64,000 nt of DNA from Mangrovicella endophytica (lineage in GTDB: Bacteria > Pseudomonadota > Alphaproteobacteria > Rhizobiales > Rhizobiaceae): NCBI RefSeq assembly GCF_002893625.1, contig NZ_PKMZ01000003.1:1-64000 (forward strand). Reading direction: 5' to 3'. The position numbers were made by a program, and so were the translations under genes. Shown in pieces: positions 29,501-36,808 of this stretch. Each line of letters opens with the position of its first letter. The stretch's first letter is position 1. Under the pieces are notes generated by a model. That model was not told where the DNA came from and did no database searches. It saw nothing but the letters and a program-made list of their open reading frames with translations.

Positions 29501-31495
29501 GACCACAAGGCCATGGGCATCACCGCGCGCGGCGCCTGGGAGGCGGTGAAGCGGCACTTCCGCGAGCTCGGCCGCGACGGCGGCGCCTGGGACATTCAGG
29601 CCGAGCCCTTCACGGTTGCCGGCTGCGGCGACATGTCGGGCGACGTCTTCGGCAACGGCATGCTTCTGTCGAAGACGACAAAGCTCCTCGCCGCCTTCGA
29701 CCACCGCGACATCTTCATCGATCCAGACCCCGAACCGGAGGCTGCCTTCGCCGAGCGCCGGCGCCTTTTCGACAAGCCCCGCTCGTCCTGGGCCGACTAC
29801 GACAAGGCGCTGATCTCCAGGGGCGGCGGCGTGTGGTCGCGGCGCGACAAGCAGATCCGCCTCTCGGATGAGGCTGCCGCGGCGATCGGCTGGGACAAGC
29901 GGACCGGCACGCCGGCGGAGGTGATCGCCGCCATCCTGCGCGCCCCGGTGGACCTTCTCTGGTTCGGCGGCATCGGCACCTATATCCGCGCCGCCAGCGA
30001 GACCAATGCCGATGTCGGCGACCGCGCCAACGATGCCGTGCGCATCACCGGTGCAGAGATCCGCGCCAGGGTCGTCGGCGAAGGTGCCAATCTCGGCGTC
30101 ACGCAAAAGGGCCGCATCGAGTATGCCGCCAAGGGCGGGCGCATCAACTCCGACGCCATCGACAACTCCGCCGGCGTCAACACCTCCGACGTCGAGGTGA
30201 ACATCAAGATCGCCCTGAAGAGCGCCATGGCGGAGGGGCGGCTGGAGCGGCCCGCCCGCAATAGGCTGCTGGCCTCGATGACCGACGAGGTCGCGGCGCT
30301 GGTCCTTGCCAACAACTACCACCAGACGCTCGCCATCTCGCTGGAGCAGGCGCGCGGCGCCGCCGCCCTGCCGCTGCAGGCCCGCTTCATGGCCGTGCTT
30401 GAAGAGGCCGGCCGACTGGATCGGCAGGTGGAGATGCTCCCCGGTGACGGGGCGCTCGCCGATCTGAAGTCACGTGGCCGTGGCCTGACGCGGCCGGAGA
30501 TCGCCGTTCTTCTCGCCTATGCCAAGATCGTCCTGTTCGATCAGCTGGTCGACAGCAGCCTGCCCGATGATCCCTACCTGCAGGCGCGCCTGTCGCACTA
30601 CTTCCCGGCGCCGATGCGGGAGCGCTTTGCCGGCGACATCGCCGCGCACCGGCTGGCGCGCGAGATCGTCGCGACCGACCTTGCCAATGCCGCCGTCAAC
30701 CGCCTGGGTCTCACCTTCATCCTCGAAGTGCGCGAGGCGACCGGCGGCTCGCCGGCCGAGGTCGTGCGCGGCTTCGTTGCCGCCTATGACGCGCTGGGCG
30801 CCGAGGCGCTGTACCGCAGCGTCGATGCGCTTGATGGCACGATCGCCGGCGGCACCCAGAATGCGCTCTATGGCGAGATCGGCGAGACGCTGCGCCTTGT
30901 CACACGCTGGTTCGTGCAGAACGAGGCCTTCCCCAATGGCCTTGCGCCGGTGGTTGAAGCAGTCGCGGCCTGCGTCGCGCAGCTGGAAAGTCGCCTGTCG
31001 GAACTGGCCTCCGACCGGGCCCGGGAGGAGGCCGCCAGCCGCGAGACGCGCTGGACCGATCTCGGCGTCCCCGCCGACATCGCGGCAACGATCGCCCGCC
31101 TGCCGCTGCTCGCTCTCGTGCCCGATATCGCCGCTGTCTCACGTGAAACAGGCGAAGCCTTGGATACGACGGTTTCGGCCTATTTCGCGCTCACCCGGCT
31201 GTTCCGTATCGGCCGGCTGGAGACGGCGCTGCGCGACCAGCAGCCGAACGACTACTACGAGACGCTGGCGCTGGAACGGGCCGGCAGCCAGATCTCCGCG
31301 GCGCGGCGGCGCATCACCGCAGCGGTGCTGCGCCAGCATGGCAGTGCCACCGAGCCGGTCTCGGCCTGGGCGGACGAGCGCCGCTCCGCTGTCGATCGCA
31401 TCACCGGGCAGATGGCGAGCCTTGCCGGCAGCGGCGAGACCTCGGTGGCGCGGCTGACGATGGCAGCGGGGCTGTTGTCGGACTTGGCGGTGTAG
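26543..31495 (+). CDS. gdhB: NAD-specific glutamate dehydrogenase, large (about 180 kDa) type
   Basis: A 1650-residue enzyme that oxidatively deaminates glutamate to 2-oxoglutarate. It has long N-terminal regulatory (ACT-like) regions, then the catalytic core: HLRFGKVARGGLRWSDRAQDY, LVKAQQVKNAVIVPVGAKGG with the active lysine, then GCGDMSGDVFGNGML and the Rossmann part VVGEGANLGVTQKGRIEYA. INSDAIDNSAGVNTSDVEVN is typical of this class. Length fits the L_180 family. GGGAGG precedes the ATG. It is a stand-alone transcription unit feeding the same 2-oxoglutarate pool as the odh genes. Confidence 0.96.
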   Translation: MSLSDVEKNAIIRRVIAELGTAGGSEARLAPLLFERPPSEDLKALPTAALAAAVRTAALALAAHRPGEPVVRVEQPDGFTAADGGPLQLIDVVNDDGPFLFDSVMAEIADTTTAIRYISHPILDIARDVGGSVADFGARSPGDANANSGDGGRVSLIQVAIAPLGDGEAAEALAERIRLVLRHVHDATADFAAMRQRVGEAGNAMRKRAAAAGSAEQRDLIEEAARLLEWLHDDNFIFLGCREYDLVGNAGDEALERREAGGLGILGDPNVPVLRRAGRPVSMTPEILAFLRAGDPLIVTKANTRSLVHRRGYMDYVGVKEYDEAGELKGELRIVGLFTSTAYTRSILTIPYLRLKAERVIARFGLRPGSHSAKALLNTLEAYPRDDLFQIDAERLEDVAATIMELGERPRIRVLPRVDRFDRFVSVLVFVPRDRYDSRLRERIGLLLAQRYDGHVSAYYPAFPEGMLARVHFIIGRSEGATPTVDPADLERAIIDLARIWEDDFVDAVAAAGHPRALTAIAPGMPESYRDVVPPAEAVLDAARIGELADTQPLEVDFYRREGDAEELVRLKIYHLGQAVALSTRVPILENMGFRVVSERTFAILRPGGETVHLHDMDLTRARGGVIALGDTGRELEATFTAVWAGRIENDGFNALVLEAGLGFRQANVLRAYARYLRQAGLGYSQDYLSDALLRYPDIAAALWELFATAFDPDAERASPSPERAATAEPGAGPSAVEAPDAALAARAAARGGSAILERVLARLDSVDSLDDDRILRRFLGTVLATLRTNYFAVDGISADPAAAPGAVAPALAFKLDSAAVEGLPQPVPFREIFVFDARVEGIHLRFGKVARGGLRWSDRAQDYRTEVLGLVKAQQVKNAVIVPVGAKGGFYPKRLPDASAREAWFEAGRAAYVIFVDSLLSVTDTIDGDAVVPPQKVVRYDGDDPYFVVAADKGTATFSDTANAIAQSRGFWLDDAFASGGSAGYDHKAMGITARGAWEAVKRHFRELGRDGGAWDIQAEPFTVAGCGDMSGDVFGNGMLLSKTTKLLAAFDHRDIFIDPDPEPEAAFAERRRLFDKPRSSWADYDKALISRGGGVWSRRDKQIRLSDEAAAAIGWDKRTGTPAEVIAAILRAPVDLLWFGGIGTYIRAASETNADVGDRANDAVRITGAEIRARVVGEGANLGVTQKGRIEYAAKGGRINSDAIDNSAGVNTSDVEVNIKIALKSAMAEGRLERPARNRLLASMTDEVAALVLANNYHQTLAISLEQARGAAALPLQARFMAVLEEAGRLDRQVEMLPGDGALADLKSRGRGLTRPEIAVLLAYAKIVLFDQLVDSSLPDDPYLQARLSHYFPAPMRERFAGDIAAHRLAREIVATDLANAAVNRLGLTFILEVREATGGSPAEVVRGFVAAYDALGAEALYRSVDALDGTIAGGTQNALYGEIGETLRLVTRWFVQNEAFPNGLAPVVEAVAACVAQLESRLSELASDRAREEAASRETRWTDLGVPADIAATIARLPLLALVPDIAAVSRETGEALDTTVSAYFALTRLFRIGRLETALRDQQPNDYYETLALERAGSQISAARRRITAAVLRQHGSATEPVSAWADERRSAVDRITGQMASLAGSGETSVARLTMAAGLLSDLAV

Positions 31496-31795
31496 AGGAA
31501 GCGTGGGGCCGCTGCCCCGCGGGCTTGCGTCATCCTCGGCCCGCAGGGCTGGGGATCGATGCCTCCGCCTTCCACCGCCACTCCGGCTCCGACAAGTCAT
31601 CGGGTGCAAGACAACAGGATGCACGCCTCGGCGGCCAGCGGCTTCTCGAGGTTACCGGCTCCCCGGCACGGCCAATCTCAACCGCCTCTGCCACACCACG
31701 GCATCGATCCCCGTGCTGCGCACGGGGATGACGACGTGGTGTGAGTGGCCCGCCGGCGCCTTCGGAATAACGATCGCCGCCCTTGCGGCGCCGGC
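31496..31795. other. Intergenic region downstream of the glutamate dehydrogenase gene
   Basis: No gene is recognised. Its last part holds the inverted repeat GCCGGCGCC (31752-31760) / GGCGCCGGC (31787-31795), with a small internal GCCGC/GCGGC hairpin, placed right at the 3' end of the converging hypothetical gene. A termination role is likely. Confidence 0.45.
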
Positions 31796-32554
31796 CTACA
31801 GCGCGTTGGCAAAGCGCGTGAGGTCGGCCGCCAGCGCCTCGTCGCCGGCCTTCGACGCCGCGCGCTTCGCTCGTTCCCGCAGGATCGAGGACTCCGCCGG
31901 CATCAGGATCTGCGCGATCTTCGGCGCCGCGTCAGCCGCAGCCTTTGCCCGCTCGCGCCGCCACTCGATCGGATAGTCCGGCGCCGCGATCCCCTGCAGG
32001 ATCGCCGCGAATGTGTCCCTGATGCCCTTGCGCATGTCGAGCGTGCCCTTCTCGACATCCTCCAGCTGCTGCGCGGTCGCGTTGGTGCGGAAACTTGCCA
32101 TGCCTTCGGCATAGGCGCCCTGCAGATGGGCGGTGAAGTCGTAGACCCGGCCGATCTCCGGCGCGTAACCGACGATATTGGCGTCGATCTTGCGCGCCGT
32201 CGCGGCGTCTCTCGGCAGCTGCGCGGGCTGCGAAGCGCCGGTCCCGGCGAGCATGTAGAGGAACAGGACGCGCGAGCCGTTCACCGCAAGCGGTGCGGTG
32301 TCGCGAATCTCGTCCAAGGTCAGCGGCGCATCACCGAGCGCGCTGGCGTCGAAGATCCTGTCGAAAAGCGCGCTGACCTCCGATTGCGCGAGGCGCGGCG
32401 GCTGCGCGCCCTTGCCGGACTGAGCCACCAGCTCGTCCACCGCAGCCGTGGACGCCGCGATCTTGTCGCGATCGATCTCGGCAGAGGCCGGCAGCGAGGG
32501 CAGCAGCATGAGGCTGGCCAGCATCAGCGACCGGAAAGAAGAGAAGCGGCTCAT
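31796..32554 (-). CDS. Secreted hypothetical protein
   Basis: A 252-residue protein of unknown family. The N-terminus (SSFRSLMLASLMLLPSLPASAE) is a clear signal peptide with an AxA cleavage site, so it is periplasmic or exported. The mature protein is mostly helical and charged, with no cysteines. The ATG at 32554 is preferred; 32569 is possible. It converges with the glutamate dehydrogenase gene. I cannot assign a function. Confidence 0.65.
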   Translation of the reverse strand: MSRFSSFRSLMLASLMLLPSLPASAEIDRDKIAASTAAVDELVAQSGKGAQPPRLAQSEVSALFDRIFDASALGDAPLTLDEIRDTAPLAVNGSRVLFLYMLAGTGASQPAQLPRDAATARKIDANIVGYAPEIGRVYDFTAHLQGAYAEGMASFRTNATAQQLEDVEKGTLDMRKGIRDTFAAILQGIAAPDYPIEWRRERAKAAADAAPKIAQILMPAESSILRERAKRAASKAGDEALAADLTRFANAL

Positions 32555-32769
32555 CGAATGGGATCCCATATGGGTGTGCAGACGCTCTTCGGTACGCTTG
32601 AACTGGCGGCCGCGGCGACGATCTGAGGCCGGTGCCCGGCCCTTTGTGAGGCCTTGTACCGCGATCGTGGCCGCGGAATGGCAGCCACCTGCGCGCGGCG
32701 GACGGACGGCGTCGTCGCGTCGTTGAAGCGCGGCAGAGCTCGGGCAGATGCGGTATGGCCGTATCCGAG

Positions 32770-32793
32770 GCGCTCCGGACCCGTCCGGAGCGC
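32770..32793. terminator. Terminator-like hairpin after the small basic protein gene
   Basis: GCGCTCCGGA and TCCGGAGCGC form a perfect 10-bp stem with a CCCG loop, 35 bases past the stop codon of the minus-strand small gene. Confidence 0.55.
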
Positions 32794-32827
32794 GGTACCG
32801 AAGCGGGGACGGGCCTGGCTGGCGCGG

Positions 32828-32959
32828 CTACTTGGCCTTGGCGCCACCCTTGTCGCTTGGCGCGAACTTGCCCGGAACAGTCGCCGCCGCTGCCGGCTTC
32901 GCCTTGTCCTTCTTCGGCTTGCGCACTTCCTTGTTGCTGCGAAGCTGACCCTTGGCCAT
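32828..32959 (-). CDS. Small highly basic protein
   Basis: A 43-residue protein, MAKGQLRSNKEVRKPKKDKA at the start, very rich in lysine and alanine. The ribosome binding site GAGGAGG is strong and well spaced, and a perfect hairpin follows the stop, so this is a real small gene. Similar short Lys-rich proteins beginning with a KGQxRSNKExxKPKK pattern are widespread in alphaproteobacteria as hypothetical proteins. Nucleic-acid binding is a guess from its charge. Confidence 0.7.
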   Translation of the reverse strand: MAKGQLRSNKEVRKPKKDKAKPAAAATVPGKFAPSDKGGAKAK

Positions 32960-33244
32960 GGACGTCCTCCTCTGGAATGATGGTGCGCGGCATCTAGCGC
33001 GCCGCATATCATCGTGTAGCACGCCAAAGGCCGAACTGCGGCAGAGAGTTGCATCGCTGATCGCGCCTCGGAGGCGCGGCATGACGGCTTCTTCGTCTGG
33101 TCTGTTGCCTCGCTCCGCGGGACAGCGCCCGTCCGTGCGTCTCTCCCCGTGAGGTCCGATGTCGTCCGAGCGGTTGGACGGCAGCCGCCTTGCCAGCAGC
33201 CTCGTCACAGCTATGGTCGCGCCACCATGGAGAGACCCTGCCCG

Positions 33245-34681
33245 ATGACCCGCGATGACAGGCCGCCCTTCCGTCATCCGCTGCGCCAGCGCGCCGTCTG
33301 GGGCTGGATGACCTTCGACTTCGCGGCGCAGCCCTTCTTCACCGTCGTCCTCACCTTCGTCTTCGGCCCCTATTTCGTCTCGACCCTGGCGCCTGATCCG
33401 GCCACGGGCCAGGCCTGGTGGAGTGGCGCAGCAACGCTCGCGGGCATCTTCGTCGCCGTCCTCTCGCCGCTTCTCGGGTCGATCGCCGACCGCGCAGGAC
33501 CGCGCAAGCCGTGGATCGCCGCCCTTGCTGTCGTTAAGATCGGCGCGCTGGCACTGCTCTGGCAGGCAGCGCCCGGCTCCTCCCTTCTCGTCGCCGCGGC
33601 GCTGATCATCGGCGCGACGCTCGCCGCCGAATTTTCCATCGTCTTCAACGACGCCATGCTGCCGCGGCTGGTCGCGCGGGAGGCGATCGGGCGCGTGTCG
33701 AACGTTGCCTGGGGTCTCGGCTATGCCGGCGGCATGATCGTCCTCTTCGCCGTGCTGACCCTGCTCGCGGCCTCGCCGCAGACGGGCCTGACGCTGGCCG
33801 GCCTGCCGCCGCTCTTCGGCCTCGACCCGGCGACCGGCGAAGGCGCGCGGGCAACCGGGCCGCTGGCCGCCCTCTGGTATCTGGTCTTCGTCCTGCCGAT
33901 GTTCGTCCTGACGCCGGATCGACCGCGCCTCGAGGGGATCAGCCGCGCCGTCCGCGACGGCGTCAAGGATCTGGCGGCGACCTTCCGCGAGGTGCGGGCG
34001 CGCCGGCCGCTGTTCCGCTTCATGATCGCGCGGATGATCTATCAGGACGGCGTCAATGCCCTGCTTGTCCTTGGCGGCGCCTTCGCAGCCGGCATGTTCG
34101 GCTGGTCGATCACCGAAAGCGGCCTGTTCGGCATCATCCTCAACATAACCGCGATCATCGGCTGCCTGATTGCCGGCCGCCTCGATGCCCGGCTCGGTTC
34201 GCGCGCGGTGATCCTGATGGCGATCGCAACGCTCGTGGTCGCGACGCTCGGCATCGTTTCGACCGCCCCCGGCTCGACGCTGTTCGGGCTGATGCCCCTG
34301 GCCAGCGACGATGCCGGCGGACTGTTCGCGACGGGCGCGGAGCGGGCCTATCTCGGCTGGGGCCTGCTGATCGGCCTCGCCTTCGGGCCGGTGCAGGCTT
34401 CCTCCCGCTCCTGGCTCGCCCAGTCAGTAAACGAGGACGAGGCGGGGCGCTATTTCGGCTTTTATGCCCTCACCGGCCGCGCCACCTCCTTCGTGGCAAC
34501 GGCCGCGGTGGCGGGCGTCACCGCGGCAGCCGCCGGGACCACGGACCCGGTGACGGCATCACGCGCCGGCATGGCGGCGCTGATCCCCTTCTTCGTCATC
34601 GGTGGCCTCGCCCTTGCCACGACGCCGGCGGCGCGGCGGCAAGGTGTCGAAACCACCAATGAGTGGAACACCCCCTCTTGA
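33245..34681 (+). CDS. MFS transporter, UMF1/Atg22-like
   Basis: A 478-residue membrane protein with about twelve helices. The start VWGWMTFDFAAQPFFTVVLT and the loop LLGSIADRAGPRKPWI (an MFS motif-A variant) are typical of the UMF1 family. The substrate is unknown. I use the ATG at 33245 with GGAGAG eleven bases upstream; ATG 33227 is in frame. It is the last clearly chromosomal gene before the island and its 3' end is close to the first disturbed sequence. Confidence 0.85.
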   Translation: MTRDDRPPFRHPLRQRAVWGWMTFDFAAQPFFTVVLTFVFGPYFVSTLAPDPATGQAWWSGAATLAGIFVAVLSPLLGSIADRAGPRKPWIAALAVVKIGALALLWQAAPGSSLLVAAALIIGATLAAEFSIVFNDAMLPRLVAREAIGRVSNVAWGLGYAGGMIVLFAVLTLLAASPQTGLTLAGLPPLFGLDPATGEGARATGPLAALWYLVFVLPMFVLTPDRPRLEGISRAVRDGVKDLAATFREVRARRPLFRFMIARMIYQDGVNALLVLGGAFAAGMFGWSITESGLFGIILNITAIIGCLIAGRLDARLGSRAVILMAIATLVVATLGIVSTAPGSTLFGLMPLASDDAGGLFATGAERAYLGWGLLIGLAFGPVQASSRSWLAQSVNEDEAGRYFGFYALTGRATSFVATAAVAGVTAAAAGTTDPVTASRAGMAALIPFFVIGGLALATTPAARRQGVETTNEWNTPS

Positions 34682-34735
34682 TGGTCTTCATATCGCTACC
34701 GCTTTCGCAGCTAATTCCGACTAGACCCAATAACT

Positions 34736-34767
34736 GGAACTCCGGACCCCATTAAGGGGAACTCGGA
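34736..34767. repeat. Two direct repeats with 22-base period at the island edge
   Basis: GGAACTCCGGA (34736-34746) and GGAACTCGGA (34758-34767) recur with a 22-base period, each preceded by AA(C/G)(T/G). They lie just after the MFS gene. They might be remnants of a transposon end; no matching copy was found on the right side of the island. Confidence 0.35.
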
Positions 34768-34818
34768 TATCGGCATTTCATCCGGTCCTAAGAGGCGATC
34801 CGGATTCTTCCGATCATC

Positions 34819-35125
34819 CTAGGTTCTCCTTGGCCGCCGCTCGCCTCCGCGCAAGGAAGACCACGGCAAGCTGCCTTCATCTTCCCAGCGTCCGAGCATA
34901 CCTCCATCCCCCTCCAGCAGCACCGCATTTCCGGAGCCCGCCGACAGCGCGGCGTAAAAGCGATTCTTCGCATCGAGGACTCGCTCGGCGTCGTCTTCGG
35001 CGTGCGCGGCATACAAGTCCGCGAGGGTTTCCTTCAGCTCGTCGCGCTTGCTCTCGTCCGCGTTTTTTCGCGAACAGCGCGGGCGCCAGACCCTCGAATT
35101 CGATGCGGACGACGTAGATCCGCAT
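34819..35125 (-). pseudogene. Small hypothetical gene with a frameshift
   Basis: An ATG at 35125 with a good AGGAGA ribosome site begins MRIYVVRIEFEGLAPALFAK. At a run of six A (minus strand, 35063-35068) the sensible reading moves by one frame into DELKETLADLYAAHAEDDAE and continues through RFYAALSAGSGNAVLLEGDG to a stop at 34819. With five A instead of six the gene would encode about 101 residues. Either the gene is broken or this is a homopolymer sequencing error. I do not recognise the family. Confidence 0.55.
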
Positions 35126-35161
35126 CGCCTCTCCTGAGAGAGTGCGGTGACGGCGATCCCG

Positions 35162-35248
35162 CCAAGAGCAGCGGACCCAGGAGCCGTTCCGGCTCAAGCG
35201 GACGCCGACAAGTCGAACGATAGCGTCATCGTTGGGAAAGAGGCCGAC
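35162..35248 (-). mobile_element. Remnant of an IS256-type transposase C-terminus
   Basis: The minus strand encodes VGLFPNDDAIVRLVGV followed by a decayed tail. I recognise the FPN-x-x-AI-x-RLVGA-x-L-x-EQN-x-EW stretch that ends many IS256-family transposases. Only this short end remains, with no terminal repeat seen. It marks past transposition at the left edge of the island. Confidence 0.5.
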
Positions 35249-35384
35249 GTGCGTTGCAGACTCTTCCTGCAGCGCGATGAAAGGGTAGTGGATCGTCGGC
35301 GACACTGCCGCCAAGCTACACCGCGCATCGGGACGCCGGGCGCGTCCGGTGAATCAGAGTCGCTAAGGCGACAGGATGCGCCAT

Positions 35385-35404
35385 TGTCAAGTTATAGCTT
35401 GACA
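35385..35404. promoter_or_regulatory. Palindrome with an embedded -35-like TTGACA
   Basis: TGTCAAG (35385-35391) and CTTGACA (35398-35404) are perfect 7-bp inverted arms around TTATAG. The right arm contains TTGACA, and TATTCG follows 17 bases later. This could be an operator-overlapped promoter reading toward the cargo operon 270 bases away, or part of the transposon left end. The -10 match is poor. Confidence 0.35.
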
Positions 35405-35522
35405 GAGTACATATTCGTTGGTATTCGCCTACGCTATGTAGGGCGCTAGGTATCAGTACTTGACTCGTATATTAAAGGCGGGTTAAGAGCGAAATTGGAT
35501 AGGTAGTTACCGCGCCAACGAA

Positions 35523-35552
35523 AAGGGCCGGACGATTGCTCGTCCGGCCCTT
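35523..35552 (-). terminator. Strong hairpin, terminator-like on the minus strand
   Basis: AAGGGCCGGACGA and TCGTCCGGCCCTT form a perfect 13-bp stem with a TTGC loop. Read on the minus strand the stem is followed by TTCG, giving a CTTTTCG tail. It would block leftward transcripts from the element, or form a structured leader for a rightward transcript starting further left. Confidence 0.5.
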
Positions 35553-35675
35553 GGTGTGATGTCGATCCGCCTTGAAAGCGGTTTGGCTTCGCCAGCGGAA
35601 TCGCTTCATCCCTAGCAAGCTGAAGCTAGTCCGTTCCAAGGGGGTTATCAACGCCCTTAGAGGACTGCTGTCTAA

Positions 35676-36806
35676 ATGTCTGCCTACCTGACCTTCTATC
35701 CGCTCGGAAACGCGGACACGACCCTGATCCGTCTCGCGAACGACGATCTGGTCCTGATGGATTACGCCAACGTGCGGAATGCGCAGGATCCGAGCGACAA
35801 GCGCATCGACCTGCCGAACAGCCTTCGCGACGCGATGGACGACGCCGATCGAGACTCTTTCCGCGTCGTGGCCTTTACCCACCTCGATGACGATCACATC
35901 CGAGGAGCGGGAGACTTCTTCTGGTTTGAGCATAGCACGAGCCGTCAATCCTCCGATCGGGTAAGGATGGACGAGATGTGGGTGCCGGCCGCCGCCGTGA
36001 CGGAGACCGGACTCGATGACGACGCTCGAGTAATCCGTCAGGAAGCGCGTCACCGGCTCAAGAACGGGAAAGGGATCAAGGTCTTTTCTCGACCTGAGAA
36101 GCTCGCTGGGATCCTGGCGACGTGGGGCCTCACTGTCGAGCAGCGTCGCTCCTGCATCGTGAATGCAGGGGAGGTTGTGCCGGGGTTCTCGCTCTCGGCC
36201 GCAGAGCGTGCGGAGTTCTTTGTCCACAGCCCTTTCGCCTGGCGGACGGACGACGGATTGGAGGACCGCAACCAGAATTCGATCGTCGTTCAGTTGACCA
36301 TGCGCGAAGGCATCAGTGAGAGCTGCGCCCTCCTCGGCGCCGACATTGACCACGAGACGCTGTCTCAGATCGTGCAGACGACCAAGAAGCACGGAAACGA
36401 GCGCCGGCTGCACTGGGACATCCTGAAGCTCTTCCATCACTGCTCCTATACGGCGCTCTCGGATGAGAAGGGTCTGGACATCACCGATCCAGTCGATGAC
36501 GTGAAGTGGCTCTTCGAGGACCTCGCGCGTGACCGGGAGATCATCGTCTCGCCAAGCCGCCCTATCCCGCAGAAGGCGACGGCGGAAGACCGCGATCCGC
36601 AACCACCTCATCGCCAGGCCGCGAATTACTACAAGAAGGTTATCAAGGACTCGGACGGCCAGTTCATCACGACGATGGAGCATCCCACCGCCAACTCCCC
36701 CAAGCCGATTACGCTGAAGGTTGCGGCCACGGGGGTGGCAGTCATGCTGACAGGTGCTCCTACCGTCGCCGCTGCCGCGTCTTCGAACACCAGCCGAGCT
36801 GGCTGA
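35676..36806 (+). CDS. MBL-fold (ComEC-type) protein, first gene of the E2-E1-JAB operon
   Basis: A 376-residue metallo-beta-lactamase-fold protein. The metal motif reads FTHLDDDHIRGAG, that is HxDxDH in place of the classical HxHxDH, and a later KLFHHCSYTALS gives the His-His site seen in ComEC-type members. A central D (LLGADIDHE) fits the next metal ligand. The last residues NTSRAG form a flexible Ala/Ser-rich tail ending in glycine, which may matter because the next gene encodes E1 and E2 activities. It lies two bases before the E2-E1-JAB gene. The ribosome site (AGAGGA) is distant. Fold is confident; substrate unknown. Confidence 0.8.
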   Translation: MSAYLTFYPLGNADTTLIRLANDDLVLMDYANVRNAQDPSDKRIDLPNSLRDAMDDADRDSFRVVAFTHLDDDHIRGAGDFFWFEHSTSRQSSDRVRMDEMWVPAAAVTETGLDDDARVIRQEARHRLKNGKGIKVFSRPEKLAGILATWGLTVEQRRSCIVNAGEVVPGFSLSAAERAEFFVHSPFAWRTDDGLEDRNQNSIVVQLTMREGISESCALLGADIDHETLSQIVQTTKKHGNERRLHWDILKLFHHCSYTALSDEKGLDITDPVDDVKWLFEDLARDREIIVSPSRPIPQKATAEDRDPQPPHRQAANYYKKVIKDSDGQFITTMEHPTANSPKPITLKVAATGVAVMLTGAPTVAAAASSNTSRAG

Positions 36807-36808
36807 AC

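Noticed and set aside
26897-30322. A long minus-strand open frame antisense to the glutamate dehydrogenase gene
   Set aside because: Same mirror effect; the sense protein has all GDH motifs.
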